This document shows, piece after piece, positions 45,746 to 57,377 of a stretch of 64,000 nt of DNA. The stretch spans positions 156,054,221-156,118,220 of the forward strand of contig OZ024930.1 of the NCBI GenBank assembly GCA_964017235.1, read 5' to 3'. A program made the translations under genes and the position numbers. Within the stretch, counting starts at the first letter, position 1; every line of letters starts with the position of its first letter. This stretch comes from Sabellastarte sp. h YS-2021. Taxonomy: Eukaryota > Annelida > Polychaeta > Sabellida > Sabellidae. The notes under the pieces are model-generated. The model was not told the origin of the DNA and did not search any database. It saw only the letters and a program-made list of their open reading frames with translations.

Positions 45746-46805
45746 ATGAACTCTAGTGGACTTTATGACCTGTGACACATGGTCAGAGAAGGTGAAATTG
45801 GAATCAAACACCACTCCGAGGTTCTTGACACTTTGTACTGGTGAGACCTGATTACCAAGAATATTGATTGGAAAGTGAGGAAGGAGTTGTTTACGGTTGT
45901 TTTTCGAACTTATCAAAATGAACTCGGTTTTGTCAGGGTTGAGTTTTAATTTATTTGTGAACATGAAATTTTGGATGTTGTTTAGGCAATTGTTTAGCTT
46001 TTGTATACAGTAAGAAAAATTTGCTGGACAGAGTGAAATGTATAACTGGGTGTTATTGGCGTAGAAGTGATAATTAATGCTGCTGTGAGATTGAATGATG
46101 GAACTGAATGGGTTGGTGTAGAGCGAAAAAAGAATTGGACCAAGGACAGAGCCCTGGGGGACCCCATATTGGAGTGCAATAGAATGTGAGAATGTGCTGC
46201 CTACCTTGACTGAGTGTGTTTACTGATTCCATAGTAACCATTAAGTCTGTCCAGGAGAATGGTGTGGTCAATGGTGTCGAATGCGGCGAGATCTAGAAGG
46301 GTGAGGGCTGTAACAGACCCTTTGGCCATATTGAGAAGAATATCATTATGAATATTAAGGAGGGCACTTTCAGTAGAATGTTGTTTTCTATAAGCTGATT
46401 GGAAGGCAGTCATCAGGCCGGCTTCATCAAGGTGAGTTTGTAGCTGGGCTGCTACTACCCTTTCAAGTATCTTTGGAATAAAGTTTAGATTGGAGACAGG
46501 CCTGTAATTTCTGAAAACTTCTTTGTCTAAGGATGATTTTTTGAGGATTGGGGTTACATGGGCCTGCTTTAAAAAATTAGGACACTTACCTTGTTCTAGA
46601 GAGGCATTGATTATTGAAGTGATGGGGTGATGAGAATATCCAGATATTCAAGAACAAGAAAAGAGGGCCAAAGGTCAAGGGAACATGATTTAGTAGGAGA
46701 GTCTAGAACGATTTTGATAACTTTATCTTCAGTTACAGTAGAGAAAGAGGCAAACGTGGGTGGAGGAGAGTCTGGGGTGATCTGTTGGAAATTGGTAAAG
46801 TAGAG

Positions 46806-48229
46806 AAAATTGAGTGTATTTTTTCAATTTATTTTGTAAAGAACTCCACAAATCTGTCAGCCAAAAGCTGAGGGGGATTTATCGAAGGGAGGATCTTTGC
46901 TGGGATTCTGTGTAACACATCACCCAGGACTCGCCATAATTTTTGTGGGTTATGGTGATTGTCCCGAATTTTTGCTTTAAGGAATTCAGATTTGGCCTGC
47001 ATGCAGATTTTATTGTAGTGGTGGACTTTCTGCATGTATTGGGATCTATTCAAGGTAGATTTATTTCGGCGCCAAATACGTTCAAACAAACACTTGGTCT
47101 CTTTTGTCGTAATTACTGTTTCGTTAGCCCATCCTGGGATGTACTTCGCCTTGGTATTTTTGGTGTGTGGTGGTGCATGTTTGTCGATAAGGGTGGACAA
47201 GGTAGTATGATATTGTTCATAGAGAGTGTCGTAGAAGCACTCAGAAGCACTCAGAAGCAAGGAGATCTGTTTTCAATTTCTCTTTATCAATTTTATGGTA
47301 TTTACGAAAGGTGACAGTAGCATTAGTTTGGGATATGGGGGTTGAGAGATTTAGGGTAAAACTAATTGAAAAGTGGTCAGAAAAGACATCAGTGGTATGG
47401 ACATTGGAAATATTGTCATTGTTGGATTTGGTTAAAACCAGGTCAAGTGTATGTCCATGAATGTGGGTTGGAAAGTTAACTTTCTGAATTAAATCAAATG
47501 ACTCAATCAAAGAAAGAAAAATTGAGTGTATTTTTTCAATTTATTTTGTAAAGAACTCCACAAATCTGTCAGCCAAAAGCTGAGGGGATTTATCGAAGGG
47601 AGGATCTTTGCTGGGATTCTGTGTAACACATCACCCAGGACTCGCCATAATTTTTGTGGGTTATGGTGATTGTCCCGAATTTTTGCTTTAAGGAATTCAG
47701 ATTTGGCCTGCATGCAGATTTTATTGTAGTGGTGGACTTTCTGCATGTATTGGGATCTATTCAAGGTAGATTTATTTCGGCGCCAAATACGTTCAAACAA
47801 ACACTTGGTCTCTTTTGTCGTAATTACAGTTTCGTTAGCCCATCCTGGGATGTACTTCGCCTTGGTATTTTTGGTGTGTGGTGGTGCATGTTTGTCGATA
47901 AGGGTGGACAAGGTAGTATGATATTGTTCATAGAGAGTGTCGTAGAAGCACTCAGAAGCACTCAGAAGCAAGGAGATCTGTTTTCAATTTCTCTTTATCA
48001 ATTTTATGGTATTTACGAAAGGTGACAGTAGCATTAGTTTGGGATATGGGGGTTGAGAGATTTAGGGTAAAACTAATTGAAAAGTGGTCAGAAAAGACAT
48101 CAGTGGTATGGACATTGGAAATATTGTCATTGTTGGATTTGGTTAAAACCAGGTCAAGTGTATGTCCATGAATGTGGGTTGGAAAGTTAACTTTCTGAAT
48201 TAAATCAAATGACTCAATCAAGGAAAGAA
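46806..48229. repeat. 711-bp tandem duplication within the LINE
   Basis: The segment from AATTGAGTGTATTTTTTCAA to CAATCAAAGAAAGAAA occurs twice in direct orientation with an offset of 711 bp. I noticed only three or so differences (a G5 against G4 run, CTGTTTC against CAGTTTC, CAAAG against CAAGG). The breakpoints share a GAAA(A)ATTGAG-like junction. Confidence 0.95.
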
Positions 48230-48710
48230 AGGTTTTTGAATTTGAACAAGTTTTTTCAAGATAAAAATTGAAGTCGCCGATGATCACCAGATTTTCCGTA
48301 GTATGATGAATATCCTCCAGAAGTGACTGAAACTGTTCAAAAAAGGATGTGGTATTGGAGGACGGTGGTCTATATATACTCAGAAAGTAAAAGGATTCTT
48401 TGTGTAGGGATATCTTGAGGAGGAAACTTTCAAAGGTGGTGCAGGTCCTTGTTGGAACTACGGAAGGATCCAATCCATCTTTCACAAAAAAGCCCAATCC
48501 TCCACTGCGACGGACCTCTCATGGCTGTTGATAGAAATTGTAGCTTGTTGGGGTGATTTTGGACAGATTTGCACTTGTGGTGTCAGGTCTAATCCAAGTC
48601 TCGGACATGGCGAAGAGATCAGTGTCATTATCAGAAATAAATTTTGCAATGGCAGGATATTTGTTGTGTATTGACCTAATATTTGCGTAGGTAACCTTTG
48701 GACACCTGAG

Positions 48711-48737
48711 TGGTCCTGGGTTTGGGTTTATGTCACC
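48711..48737 (-). other. 2A-like motif in the LINE N-terminus
   Basis: The minus strand encodes GDINPNPGP right after a hydrophobic stretch (LFILLLFA). 2A peptides, which make the ribosome skip a bond, end in D-(V/I)-E-x-N-P-G-P and are known at the N-terminus of some CR1/L2-type LINEs. Here Glu is replaced by Asn, so activity may be lost. Confidence 0.6.
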
Positions 48738-48950
48738 AGCAAACAGGAGTAGGATGAAAAGACGGAAGTAGGGTAGGGCTGGTGGAATTGAAATTGAGGA
48801 TTTAATGATAAATTGTAGGCAAAAAGTGGTGGTGGGGCGCTTGAAGGGGCAGAAACTGAAAACATCAGGACACTGGATGCTTGAGTTACTGTGGTGCTGA
48901 TATGCAGCAATGACTGGTTGGATTGCCAGTAAAAAATATAGAAACATCAT

Positions 48951-49399
48951 CTTTGAGATCTTGATGGGGCTAAAAGTTAAAAACTAGGCTTTTTTCCCAT
49001 AAAGTTTGTGGATTAGAGTGGATTGTAAGTTTGAATTGTCAGTGTGATGGTCCACGATAACGGGGAATGTGAGCAATAAAAGGGAATCAAACGATAAAAT
49101 AGGCAGTTGAAACAAGTTGAAAAAATCCAGTGTCAAAATAAACTATAGATTGTACCAAAGTTTACACCGTTTAATTTCCAAACAATACTGGAATATTTTG
49201 TCCAAATACTTTTTGTCTTACAATCAGGTCAGTTCAATCATTTATTATGCACATGTGGGAAATAGTAGTCTTGTTCTAAAAAACCAAAACACCCTTTTGT
49301 AATCCAGGTAAAAATAGAAACACCGTTTACAATGGAAAGTCCACATGTTACTTTCTCCAAAAGTGATTGTAGATGGCTGATGTATGGCTGTTTGACAGT
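48951..49399. other. Probable LINE 5' leader and flank
   Basis: No ORF of note. The first 100-150 bases may be the LINE 5' UTR. Confidence 0.35.
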
Positions 49400-49570
49400 T
49401 TAAGAGTGGTCAAGGTAGACTGTGCATAACACTCTTGCCTCTGAGATAAGAATTCGAATCTGACCTAATGGGGGCAAGCTGGTAGTTGTTTGCTTTTTGG
49501 CCAGCAGTTTACAATAGAGAACCTTGACCAACTGTCTGCATTGCTTTCTTCATTACTTCTGACAATCACA
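49400..49570 (+). mobile_element. tRNA-derived SINE
   Basis: AGAGTGGTCAAGGTAGAC resembles box A and GAATTCGAATC box B. The body CAAGCTGGTAGTTGTTTGC, CAGTTTACAATAGAGAACC, TTGACCAACTGTCTGCATTG matches the SINE at 23620-23862 in order. The tail is missing or eroded. Confidence 0.7.
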
Positions 49571-49593
49571 ATATATAACCAATACAAAGCTAC

Positions 49594-49628
49594 TGAGTGA
49601 GTGAGTGAGGGAGTGAGTGAGTGAGTGA
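49594..49628 (+). repeat. GAGT microsatellite
   Basis: About nine GAGT units with one interruption (GAGGGAGT). Confidence 0.9.
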
Positions 49629-49639
49629 ACATCTGAACT

Positions 49640-52600
49640 AACATTTATTGTGTAATGATCAAGGATACATAGTATTTTAGGCAAAAATTAGTGTAAAGTA
49701 AGGTACAATGTTAGCCCAGGACTAACCCAAATATAACAGATGACATCCAGTTCAGCCCTATAATATAATACATTTTTAAAAAAAATAATACAGTACAACA
49801 GTCAGCTATTTTATGATAAGAGAACAGAATAAATACAACATAAACTAATAAAAGTTTTGAATAAACTTATTTGACAAGCTAAGCAATATAATTAAAAAAT
49901 GTAAGAAAGGGAGACATTAACAAAATGTGGCCAGTTTTCTTGTTGCCTTGGTTATTATTATTGATAACAAATTAATCTAGATATCATAATTTGAATTAAT
50001 GAAAGTAATACAATAAAAGATTATATTTATATTAACTAGTTACCAGCTAAATAACATACAGTCTTGTAAGAAAGACATGTAAAATTTATACATAAAATGT
50101 ATAAATAAACAAACTGAACTGGAGTATTTGGGTACCCCGAGTCTCAGTGCTGGCCCAAATAGTTTCTGTATTACTAACTAACCACGTTTTGAAATTCAGT
50201 TGTAAACTGTGGGCCATCTCGGTTTTATCTTCTGCTACTGCTAATAAATTTCTGCTCTTTTTGTTTACTATTATATAACACATCTTTCCTCCTCCGGTGA
50301 CCAGTATAACAGGTTACCCTAAACTTACTTAACAACTGAATTTGCTTATTTAACATTAAAGCTGAGGTCTCCCTAGGTAATCGTTTAGTTGTAACTTTGT
50401 TAATTGTGTTTAAATTACAAAATCTGGAAATATTTCATATTGTGAAAAGACTTACACAAACGTAGTGCAATATGAATTGGACATTATTGAAGATAAAGAC
50501 TGAGATATCGTTTGTGTTTTAAAAATTTACAGATTTACATATGCATATATAATAATCATCAGATTAATGTTGTTTAAACTTGTTATACTATAACTGCATA
50601 TACACTACAAAGCATTATATACAACATGAGATCTGTATATACATATTTCAGCAGTAATTGTATTTACTTTTAATGTTATTGTATTTAATAAACTATTTAC
50701 CGCAACCAATGCCTTTTTGGTGGGGACTGTAGTTATTATAAGTATGATTTTGTTTCTCTTATTGCAGCTAATTTACAAATACGTTAATGAAATATTGGTA
50801 GGGGATTTGGTGGGATCACAATGAACTATTATGTGATGCATGTTTTTATTAGGACAAATAGGACAAAAAAGGTCTTCCCATTTGGGCTAAGTAAAACCAA
50901 AAGTAAAATTGGTACAGAAATTGCAGCTTTCGGGATGATAAAGATTTTTTACATTTCTAGGGTCTGAGAATTAATAATCAGCACGGCTAAAAGATTCATG
51001 GTATACCTGCTTCCACGGGCAGAAAAAAATGATTGAATTCAGACAATTTAAGCAAACACGGAATTGCAGACTCACTTGGCATGGAGTTACCCCGGCTTGT
51101 TGCTTTTAGTCACATTATATACATCGCTAATGGAACATGCATATCAAACAGCGTTTGCTAATACTCTTGCAGAAAATTGTGTAACAAACATCTTTTCTGA
51201 TTTCCTAGAGGATAGGATTCACGTTTGAGTTGATCAACTGGATACATAATGTATAGTACACAAAATGTATCACCTGGAACAAATAAGATGGCATGATTTC
51301 ATAAAAAGCCTCAGACTGAGTGCAATCTCATTCTCAGCCGCTAAGGTTGACCTTTTGAAGGTTGAAATTTTGTGATTAAATCTGTTTCACACAGCGGACT
51401 CCAGTGAAACTGACCCGAATGAATATTCTCTACTATAAATTATGTTAATTCCTTCAGATATGTTCGTTTAAATCATATATGGTTAGGAATATACATGCTC
51501 AACATTAACAAACATAATCATGGATTATTAGAGAAAAAACAACTCAAGGCCAGGCGAGAGACACCTTCTCGACAGACCCAAAGTTAAAACCATGACTCAT
51601 GCAAAGCTAAGATATACTCTTGTTGTGAAATCATTTGAGACTAAACCAGCCGGTTCCAGCCAAATAGCATTAAATTTTTGAGTTTGAAACCAGATTTAAA
51701 CACTTTCATAAACAGAACCTATGCTTGAGACAAGTTGTAAAATATCTGCCAAAAGGTTTGCATTTATCAACACCAACCATCATATTTCATGATCATATTT
51801 TAGGTCACTGGCATGGACATGGTAATCCTACCATTCTTGTATTCGTAGCATGCTGTCTAAAACCTTGAGGAATGTTGCAGTTGCATGAATTATGATTTTT
51901 ATTTATAGTCGGTTGACGAAAAGTTCAGTTCTTAGGCATGAATGGTTGGGTCGAGAGCAAGAGAGAGCAATGACTGAAGAGGCCTGGACTACTATCAATG
52001 GGTCGTTTTAGGGTATAGATTATTTAATGTTATTATCAGTGGTGTTTACCCGTTTAACAATTGTACCTGCCACATGCATAAGCATTTACTTTGCATCTAT
52101 ACCATGTTTCATCCAAATATTTACCACAAATTGTACACTGATTCAAGATGTCTCTGGAATTACTAAGCAAATAGTTATATATGTGTACAGAACATATTTA
52201 GGGAGAGGCTTTTTGAGGGCCTTATGTCAAGACTAACTGTATACCAAAATACAAAATATAATGAGATATGCACACGATTGATAACTTACAACAAACAATA
52301 TTAACACTCTTGCACTATTACACCAAAACATGATTCATATTTATATCAAACATCTTAAATATTGTTAAATGTTCTGCTCACAGTATCGTGTTGAATGGAA
52401 CATTTATATCACTACGCAAAGTTACCCGTGTTGTGTAACACAAGCTTCTGTGTTGCTTCCATGTTAGAAATCAAGGCACAAACAATTTCCCTTACCCCCA
52501 ATTCCCTTGGATATAAAATCCTGTTTATTATGCATGCATGGATTAGATGGATAATTAGGCTTATTGGGTGATTACTACATCTCCCTCTTTTCCCACTTTT

Positions 52601-52934
52601 AGATAATGTGTAACTGTGTTATGGTCAAGGGTTGTACTGCTGTATTTACTTGGTTTGGAAGGTAGACCCTGGTGTTGCATGTAATATTTTGGAGTCTGGC
52701 ATCAGACGCTTGGCCTAAGTAATTAGTGTATATGCTCTTGGTATTTTATGTGTAACTGTAATTTTATTGTGGATGGCTGATGTGCCTGAGATTTGGTATT
52801 TAAAATGGAATACTAACAATTTTAACAAATTTTATTTTCTCAAGTATGTGTGCATTTATTGGAGTGTTTTGGGGTGGGCCCCATGGGTCATTACTCATTC
52901 AATTTATTAATACAGGTACACACAATCCTTTCCT
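49640..52934. other. Long AT-rich stretch without genes
   Basis: I see no exon, transposon protein or strong inverted repeat across these 3.3 kb. ORFs at 50086-50283 and 52027-52236 are unconvincing. Confidence 0.45.
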
Positions 52935-53110
52935 TGTATGAATGGAGGCGGTATTGTTGTGGTTGTACACTTGCCTCCCCCACCTCTGAGGTTTAGGGTT
53001 CTAATCACAGCCCTGGCCACAAATGAGAAAGTTCGCATTGGTTTGCAAGTATATCATCTTGATCAGCCAGTCTGAACTATTTCCCTGCATCCATTAACTT
53101 ACTGTTATAA
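52935..53110 (+). mobile_element. Degenerate tRNA-derived SINE
   Basis: GTGGTTGTACACTTGCCTCC, then GGGTTCTAATCACAG, gives eroded A and B boxes. GTTTGCAAGTATATCATC, then CTGCAT, parallels the body of the 23620 family. Confidence 0.5.
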
Positions 53111-53673
53111 AAAAACAGTACATAATGCTGAAAGTATGGTAAATCCACATAAATCAGAAGAATCTGTGGATGTATTTTAGGCGTATCTAATGAAAATAAA
53201 AAGGAAAATATAACAAAAATAATTCAGGTAAAACTAAAATTCATATAGGTTCTATGACTTGTGATAGACCTTCTAATCCTTGTTTTTATACTTTGGAAGG
53301 ATTTGAAGTTCTGTTGACATATATCGTAAATATATTTACATAAAACTTAAATAAACATTTATTTGCAACTGTGTTGGGTTGACATGCAAAGGAAACAATT
53401 CCTAAATGATGGCTAGTTAATATTAGTAGTATTTACCTGTACCATTTTCAAAAAAAGTTAAGTATTACATTTTGGCATGTCGCAGCACTCCCTTGAAGTC
53501 CTTCCAAATTGTTTATGCCAGAAAATGTATATTAAAGAATAACCCTTAACCTTTCACAAAACAAAACATCTTTTTTGAAACAAACAAACTTTTTCATCTA
53601 ACTTGATTCACTTAGGTTCTTGAATAATTTTTATGTTTAACTTGTGTGAGATTACGCCACATATTTTCTCTAT
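53111..53673. other. Region downstream of the EGF-ShK gene
   Basis: No gene. It probably contains the 3' UTR. No clear AATAAA on the minus strand close to the stop. Confidence 0.4.
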
Positions 53674-53933
53674 CTAATTTCTCCAGGTGTAATCAATCTT
53701 GCCAACCAGTGAGACTGGAAGAAGAAACAAAACCAAAGCCCTCGAAGGCTGATTTCTGGACAATGTGTTATTGGTTTGTATAGCACTTTCATCCTCAGCA
53801 GCAGCATCAGTGGTGGCAGCAGTATTACCAACAGTATTATTATCGTTATCACCATCATTAGCATCATCATCAGGATCCTTCTCATCATCATTTGGTTCTT
53901 CAATACAAGGAGGTGTGTTGTCAGTGGCAACAT
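53674..53933 (-). CDS. EGF-ShK gene, terminal exon with acidic tail
   Basis: The exon starts after a TTTGTATATCAG acceptor with two bases that complete an Asn codon from the ShK exon. It encodes one more Cys (PPCIEE), an Asp/Asn-rich run (NDDEKDPDDDANDGDNDNN), an Ala/Thr patch, and a hydrophobic stretch (ALVLFLLPVSLVG) before the stop at 53674-53676. The hydrophobic stretch near the C-terminus could be a membrane anchor or GPI signal; the charged tail (KIDYTWRN) makes GPI less typical. Confidence 0.7.
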
Positions 53934-54059
53934 CTGATATACAAAGCAAAAAAAAAAAAAAACACCAGTCATAAATTGAGATTAAGGGGTTATGGAAGGT
54001 TGATACTAATCTGTAAGAATGTCATTGAAGGATTTTAAAGCAAGATTCACCGATGCATT
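53934..54059. other. Intron sequence
   Basis: Poly-A run (plus strand) at about 53950-53965 forms the pyrimidine tract of the acceptor on the minus strand. Confidence 0.5.
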
Positions 54060-54345
54060 CCTAATTATTGGGCTAGGTGATCTAGTGGTAACATGAGTCT
54101 GACATCGTGGTTTGAAATCACATCAAAGTCATCAAAAACTCCCATTTTATTTCAATTTTTGTATTTTTGTTACTTATGATATCTTACCTTGATTGATTGA
54201 TTGATTGATTGATTAGAATCCTTTTCAACACTTTGTATAAATCATTCCACAACAGGTACTTCAGGGGATGAAGAAAACTAGTTTGTACTGCATGTGTTTG
54301 GTATAAGAGACTTGTGATTTGTTTTTAAAAAGCATGCGAGGATGG
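54060..54345. mobile_element. Two eroded SINE pieces
   Basis: A plus-strand tRNA-like head (GATCTAGTGGTAAC, then TGGTTTGAAATCAC) is followed at 54185-54345 by a minus-strand SINE body. The body ends in GTGTTGAAAAGGATTCTA and an AATC-repeat tail. Confidence 0.45.
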
Positions 54346-54628
54346 TCCATTAGTGTAAGGCACATTCTCCATCCACCTTAAATGTTCCTGGATTTTAGGG
54401 GAGATGAACTAGGATATATAATATAACTTATTAAGTTCTGTTTAAACAATGCTATATAAATGAAATACAATAGAAAATCACACCTGATACAGATTTCTTG
54501 ACAATGTGTCATTTCAGATTCGACATTAATTCAGTTTTACACCAAGTGTCTCAGTGGATGCTATACTAAACCTTCCATAATAACCTTCCATAATAACACA
54601 TAACTTACACTTAACACATAATACTTAC

Positions 54629-54739
54629 TGCAGACTCCACAGGTGACAGGGCAATCCCTTTCCAGCTCAGCACGCCAGACATCATCAGTGCAATAGGATA
54701 TGTCAGCTTCACACGTGTCCTGGGTGTCAACACAAGCAA
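54629..54739 (-). CDS. EGF-ShK gene, ShK-like domain exon
   Basis: The 111-bp phase 1-1 exon (CTTGTTTGCAG acceptor, GTAAGT donor) encodes one six-Cys ShK-like domain: CVDTQDTCEADISYC, then the DDVWRAELERDCPVTCGVC end. In animals this small fold occurs as a module in secreted enzymes, CAP/CRISP proteins and some venoms; nothing here implies toxicity. The split codons fit the neighbouring exons exactly. An in-frame stop-free extension upstream is intron. Confidence 0.78.
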
Positions 54740-56486
54740 CTGCAAACAAGAATATCATTTGAAAAAGACAAATAAGCAGGAAATACAAAATCATTGGATT
54801 GGAAATTGAGAGGCTTCAGTGGCCCTCACATTTCTGAGGCTCAACAGTTATCAAGTTATGGTAAATGATCATGTTTATTAGCTCTATCCCTGTTGTCATT
54901 GTATGTCTAGATGTTAACCTAAGCATTCTTTTACCACTCCAGTATGTTAAAAAGTTCATTCATGTCCTTATAACGTTATTTCGATACCTAGCCTGCTAAT
55001 CTGTCTGTGTGGTCTTTTTAAATGTGATAATTGATAATGAACTGTGAAGTTTAACATGGTGAAGTTGAGGTGTTTAAGTTTCCACTTTTATTGTATTGGG
55101 GCGCTCTTAATCTCCATAATATGCCAATAAAATCGTTAAATCATGAATGTAACTTATTTTTTTTAAACTAGACCTCATATTAGTAATAGTATTCTTAAGT
55201 CTCGATAGGCTTGCACTTTTTAATTTAAACTAAATATAAATACTTATTCCTATTGCTTATAGTAAATTCGTTTGTCATAGAAATTTAATATTTCAATAGA
55301 CTTATTTTGTATTATTATTACACAGATTTTGATATTATTTTATTAAAAATTTTGACAAATGTTAAGAAATTTCTTGTGAAAAGTTGTCATAACTGTAAAT
55401 TTTTCTAGATGTATGTGTAACACGACAAAGAATGTAGAATAATAAAAATAAGAAAATAAGTAGATTTCACTTTATAATTGGTGCTTGCTTGTTATGACCA
55501 AGCCAAACTGATTAGATATGATATGCTCAGATAATAACACTGCTTAAACTGGACAGGAGGAAGTTATGGTCAAGTTAGTTCACTGATTCTTTTGTATATA
55601 TGGTGATCTTATAAAAAAAAGTGACCTTTTTTTCTAGTTTATTATCCACCACAAAATGTTCTGCACACAAATACTGAGAAATAAGGACATTGTGACATTT
55701 TCCCCAGTATTATGGACATATTCTGACAAATTTGAACAAATACGTACTGATTTTGGCAAATATTCATAAACTATATACAACTTTTAATTACTTTATGTAT
55801 ACTTGTGCATTCTCAGACACTGCTTGTCATCATTATAAAAGGTATTTCTAGAGCTTCTGATTGTTTTTCTTACATTAAAATTGATGCAGGGATATTTGGG
55901 AAATACTGAAATTAAAAGTTTTATATTCAATGATGCCTGATAACGTGGATATATTTCACTGCTGTGTTTTTGTTCACAGCTCCCAGCCAGTTGAAAGAAA
56001 GAGGACATGGGATTTAAAATTTTATTCTTTAACTTTATAAAACTACTCAGTGTTTTTAGAAGCACATACTAAAATTGACAGTTTGTATTAATATTTGTGG
56101 TAACCTAAGCTGGCCAAGCAACCCGTCAAACTGAGCCGAGGATAAATCCTGCTTTCACATGTTAACATCACTGTGGTAGCTGTTAAAAATTTCAAATTAC
56201 ACAGATGCAGTTTTAAGGGGCTTATGAACTAAAAGAGGTGTATCATCAAAAGTGAAACAAGTCATGCATGAACTATTATGCAAGACACTAATCTTGCATA
56301 ATCCATACCAGGCTGTTTTTAAATCTGGTATGGATTACGGAAGCCATGTGCATTAATATGATCCATCACTTTTATGGTTACAGTACATTCAACCTGCTTC
56401 GATATAAAGCGCAATCCTAATATAGTGTGGTGGATTCTGGGCGGAGATGATTTTGCTGTTAAAATACCCACTTGCAAAGAGCAATA
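54740..56486. other. Intron sequence of the EGF-ShK gene
   Basis: AT-rich. Further phase 1-1 exons could be hidden here, but I found no Cys-rich open segment with good splice sites. Confidence 0.4.
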
Positions 56487-56886
56487 GGTGTATTTCACAA
56501 CCGTAATCCGTCGAATCTGGATTCAGATTTGGATTCTTTGGATTTGCTAGATTTGTGAAATACAATTTTCTGTATATCTGAATCCAAATTTAAAACAACA
56601 TAAACAAACATAAATATCATATATTATTACAAATTAAGATGCAGTAATATAATATTATAATATCACAGTACAATAAAAATTTGCCAAATGTTAAAATTTC
56701 CTGTCACATGTTGCCGCCATTATTTTCTAAAGAATTATGGGTAATCCAAGCAATCTGAATCCGTTGATCTACCTCTCGAGGTAGATCAACAGATTATGAA
56801 ACTGGATTTAGATTCAAGCCACAACACAAGTGAATCTGTTGATCTGACGAATCTATATTCAATGGATTACGGTTGTGAAATACGCC
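56487..56886. mobile_element. TA-flanked MITE of 400 bp
   Basis: The terminal inverted repeats are 23 bp with one mismatch. The left one begins GGTGTATTTCACAACC, and the right end inverted begins GGCGTATTTCACAACC. TA flanks both sides (56485-56486, 56887-56888), as for Tc1/mariner-type insertions. GATTCAGAT and TGGATTC motifs repeat inside, and a 12-bp palindrome arm pair (GTTGATCTACCT, 56763-56790) sits near the right side. No transposase. Confidence 0.85.
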
Positions 56887-56888
56887 TA

Positions 56889-57287
56889 ATATATAAGATG
56901 AAGGTCGTGGTGACAATGCGAGATTTACAAAGTATTGAGAGAACTAGTTTGAAAAGCTGCCATGTATGAACAAATAAGTTGCGTGTTATGAAAGAAATAT
57001 TGTAGAAATGATTGTGTAGAAACTAGAAAGACAATATATAGAGAAAATACATCAATAGAAAACGTTATTACATGCAGTCACTCAGCAGACTGCCAGAAAA
57101 GTGGGATGCTGAAGACATTTACTGATGAGTTACAATAATAGGACAGTAGTTTCTCCAAAATTATTACCTAAAAGAGAGGTTTTCTTGATCAGAGGAGTAC
57201 CAAAAGTCATCTTTTGCCATCATGGACATATCCATAAACAAGTAAGATAATTGCCAACTCTGATAATTTTCCTATTATACAACTCAC
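56889..57287. other. Intron sequence, nothing recognised
   Basis: No repeat or exon seen between the MITE and the EGF-like exon. Confidence 0.4.
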
Positions 57288-57377
57288 CTGTACATTTGTT
57301 TCCACTCCATCCTGGGGTACAGTTACATCTACACTCTTCTGTGATTTGTCCACAGTTTGAACATTCAGCTGCACAGG
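57288..57377 (-). CDS. EGF-ShK gene, EGF-like domain exon
   Basis: This 90-bp phase 1-1 exon (GTTTACAG acceptor, GTGAGT donor) encodes CAAECSNCGQITEECRC, then NCTPGWSGNKC. That is a compact EGF-like domain with the C-x-C and GWxGxxC ending. It joins the ShK exon through a split Val codon. EGF plus ShK pairs occur in secreted CAP-domain and metalloprotease proteins; the upstream catalytic or CAP part must lie at higher coordinates, beyond or hidden by DIRS-type copy 3. Confidence 0.78.

Larger units (their letters stand above)
45725..48950 (-). mobile_element. CR1/L2-like LINE, 3'-truncated and inactive
   Basis: The minus-strand ORF2 has an endonuclease domain (YANIRSIHNK, SETWI, IYRPP, IIGDFN, SDHFSI) followed by a reverse transcriptase ([48 protein letters not shown]). 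A TGA at about 48519 (probably CGA originally) breaks the endonuclease. The linker region is duplicated (46806-48229). Stops follow the linker, and the polymerase motif YADD reads YANN (46052-46063). The C-terminal tail and 3' UTR are missing: similarity ends near 45750. It cannot have moved since acquiring these lesions. Confidence 0.85.

Noticed and set aside
46943-48025. Two identical plus-strand ORFs of 123 residues
   Set aside because: They are antisense to the LINE ORF and are identical only because of the 711-bp duplication.
53765-53974. Plus-strand ORF of 69 residues rich in Ser and Ala
   Set aside because: Antisense to the acidic terminal exon of the EGF-ShK gene, whose splice sites and phase agree with its neighbours.
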